Shown piece by piece: positions 61,665 through 63,073 of a DNA stretch of 63,073 nt. Both the position numbers and the translations under genes were made by a program. Each line of letters begins with the position of its first letter. Within the stretch, counting starts at the first letter, position 1. A model generated the notes under the pieces. The model was not told the origin of the DNA, made no database searches, and saw only the letters and a list, made by a program, of their open reading frames with translations. Source of the DNA: Dehalococcoidia bacterium (GTDB taxonomy: Bacteria > Chloroflexota > Dehalococcoidia > DSTF01 > JACRBR01); assembly GCA_021731085.1 (NCBI GenBank), contig JAKFYB010000022.1:3395-66467 (forward strand), in the 5' to 3' direction.

Positions 61665-62597
61665 ATGCCACCCAAGAAGAAGGCGGCCGTCCCCGTTACG
61701 CTCTCGCGGCTCAGAATCGTCGCACTCGGCGATGAGGATGCATTTCGCGAACTTGTCGTCGAACTGCTCGCGTCCAACGACCGTCTGACGCGAGAGGCCG
61801 CGCTCGACGCACTGGTGGAGCGCCCGTTGCCTGAGCTCCGTCCGCAGCTTCGTGAGTTGTACGACACGCTGACTGGCGACCCCGGCAAGTTCGATCCGGG
61901 AGGCCATCTCCGCATCAAGATCGCCCAGTTGATTCTGGTATTCGAGGATCGTCGCGACACGGATCTCGGGCTACATGCGGCGGCCACGTACGAGACGTCA
62001 ATGGGCGTTGACAGCACTGGTAACTTGCGCGCACTCGGGTTACAGATTGTGGCTGTCACAGAGCCGGATCTGTTTCCTTACATTGGCGTTGAACACGTCG
62101 ATGACGCGAGTGAGTTTTCGCCGGAGCCGTCGAACACGGCCATCCAGCTTCTCGCGGCTACCGGAAATCAGCTCTCGGTGTATCAATGGCTTCTCAGCGG
62201 GTGGCGCGATCCGGGGCTGATCGAGCATGCGCTAGACCTCCTGGATGATGTGCCTTCGATGATCATGTCCCGATGCATCGCACGCCTCACGCGCGACGCG
62301 CTCGCGAAGGAAGATGAGCCGCTCCTTACGAAGCTTGCTGAGACCATCGTCGAGCGTGAGCTTGAGGACTCGTACGACGCTCTTGGCCGCATCATCCGCG
62401 CGCCCATCAGCAAGGAGCTCCATAGCTATCTCGCGCTCCTCCTCGCTGGCACGAACCGGCCACCACTGCTCGCGATCCTCAGCGAGCATCTCGAACACGA
62501 CATCCGGGGGCGGCCTGCTATCCTCGATGCGCTACGCGTGCGCACCACGCCGGAGCAGCAGGCGATCATCGACGCGTGGGAGCGAGACCATGGTTGA
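61665..62597 (+). CDS. Uncharacterised alpha-helical (HEAT-like) protein
   Basis: 310 residues, all-helical prediction. Repeating helix pairs such as DAFRELVVELLASNDRLTREAALDALVE and GLIEHALDLLDDVPSMIMS resemble degenerate HEAT/ARM repeats, which bind proteins. A Lys-rich start MPPKKKAAVP suggests nucleic acid or protein contact. No enzyme motifs. It lies 70 nt after ispG and overlaps the next gene by 8 nt. Confidence 0.7.
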   Translation: MPPKKKAAVPVTLSRLRIVALGDEDAFRELVVELLASNDRLTREAALDALVERPLPELRPQLRELYDTLTGDPGKFDPGGHLRIKIAQLILVFEDRRDTDLGLHAAATYETSMGVDSTGNLRALGLQIVAVTEPDLFPYIGVEHVDDASEFSPEPSNTAIQLLAATGNQLSVYQWLLSGWRDPGLIEHALDLLDDVPSMIMSRCIARLTRDALAKEDEPLLTKLAETIVERELEDSYDALGRIIRAPISKELHSYLALLLAGTNRPPLLAILSEHLEHDIRGRPAILDALRVRTTPEQQAIIDAWERDHG

Positions 62598-63073
62598 ACC
62601 GACACTGTTCGTGCCCGGCGCATACTGGACGTCCGAACGCGCGCGCGTCTCGTTCCAAGCACTTTCGGCAGTCGTGAACACTGACGAGACGCGTGCGCTC
62701 TTTCGCACAATTGCTGAAGCGACGGCCGAGTCCGGTGATCCCGCCGCGGCGTCGGCCTCTTTCGCGCCGAGCACGACCGTTGAGACCGCTCCGGCAACAG
62801 CAGTCACGCGCGACGGCTGTGTTTTTCGAAGGGCCAGCGTCGCCGACATCCCGGCGCTTGTGCCGCTGATTGTGTCCGGTGACCTGCCACCGTTCTTTCT
62901 CGAGCCCGTCATCGATGGATTTCTCGTTATTGAGCACGAGGGCCGTCTCGTCGGAGCCGGCGGCCTCGAGTTCTACGGCGACGACGCCGTCATCCGCAGC
63001 GTCGTCGTCGATCCCGCGGCGCGTGGGCTAGGCCTCGGGCTGGACATCGGTCGGTTGGTCGAAGAGGACGCGT
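62590..63073 (+). CDS. Partial GNAT family acetyltransferase
   Basis: 161 residues are visible; the gene runs off the right edge. About 75 residues of low-similarity helical and Ala-rich sequence precede a GNAT domain starting CVFRRASVADIPALVPLI. The acetyl-CoA site is SVVVDPAARGLGLGLDIGR, and the LVGAGGLEFYGDDAVIRS strand pair resembles ArsN2-like or amino-acid N-acetyltransferases. It overlaps the preceding gene (ATG inside its last codons), so the two are coupled. Confidence 0.82.
   Translation, partial: MVEPTLFVPGAYWTSERARVSFQALSAVVNTDETRALFRTIAEATAESGDPAAASASFAPSTTVETAPATAVTRDGCVFRRASVADIPALVPLIVSGDLPPFFLEPVIDGFLVIEHEGRLVGAGGLEFYGDDAVIRSVVVDPAARGLGLGLDIGRLVEEDA

Overview
The window is 63 kb of GC-rich, gene-dense bacterial chromosome with almost entirely housekeeping content. 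The gene set suggests a free-living, aerobic, probably single-membraned bacterium of the Chloroflexota (Dehalococcoidia-like or a neighbouring class). That placement is an inference. It rests on lipobox proteins with acidic Ser/Thr linkers, an LPxTG-type sorting signal, a thrombospondin-3/dockerin-like secreted protein, an Flp-type pilin, an archaellin-like protein, a short EF-Ts, a caa3/aa3-type oxidase with a lipoprotein subunit II, and frequent GTG and TTG starts. No rRNA, tRNA, insertion sequence, prophage or CRISPR array was found.

Layout. 1-6.1 kb: surface proteins (partial TSP3/dockerin protein, archaellin-like protein, LPNTG protein) around ruvC and yebC. 6.1-10.7 kb: uvrB, hisF-hisI and an SsuD-like monooxygenase. 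10.8-16 kb: an Flp-like pilin and a complete branched-chain amino acid ABC transporter (livK-H-M-G-F). 16-18.5 kb: ybaK-like gene, then heme A synthesis (ctaA, ctaB). 18.7-23.1 kb: a zinc dehydrogenase, lipoproteins, a multi-cluster ferredoxin and glutamate dehydrogenase, the last two divergent around a palindrome. 23.1-33.3 kb: pyrimidine operon pyrR-pyrB-orf-pyrC-carA-orf-GNAT-orf-carB-pyrK, preceded by a recognisable PyrR-type attenuator. 33.4-41.2 kb: an RND/MMPL transporter, a quinone reductase, two glycosyltransferases, a vWA protein, an ABM-cupredoxin fusion and a palindromic repeat cluster. 41.3-46.4 kb: cytochrome oxidase operon coxB-coxA-coxC-small orf-coxD, then ctaG. 46.5-50.3 kb: accessory genes separated by repeats. 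50.4-52.3 kb: a four-gene operon of two Rieske proteins, a PadR regulator and a small membrane protein behind a 29-bp palindrome. 52.4-52.7 kb: two parS-like centromere sites. 52.7-61.6 kb: the conserved run rpsB-tsf-pyrH-frr-uppS-cdsA-dxr-rseP-ispG. 61.7 kb to the end: a helical-repeat-like protein and a partial GNAT acetyltransferase.

The main themes fit together. CtaA and CtaB make heme A for the Cox operon, and CtaG assists copper insertion. The pyr operon supplies UMP, which PyrH phosphorylates. Dxr and IspG feed isoprenoids to UppS for lipid-linked cell-envelope synthesis. The best candidates for new biology are the PadR-controlled double-Rieske operon with no visible cytochrome b, the archaellin-like protein, the 44-residue CoxD-like protein and the ABM-membrane-cupredoxin fusion. 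The parS pair suggests, but does not prove, that the window lies in the origin half of the chromosome.
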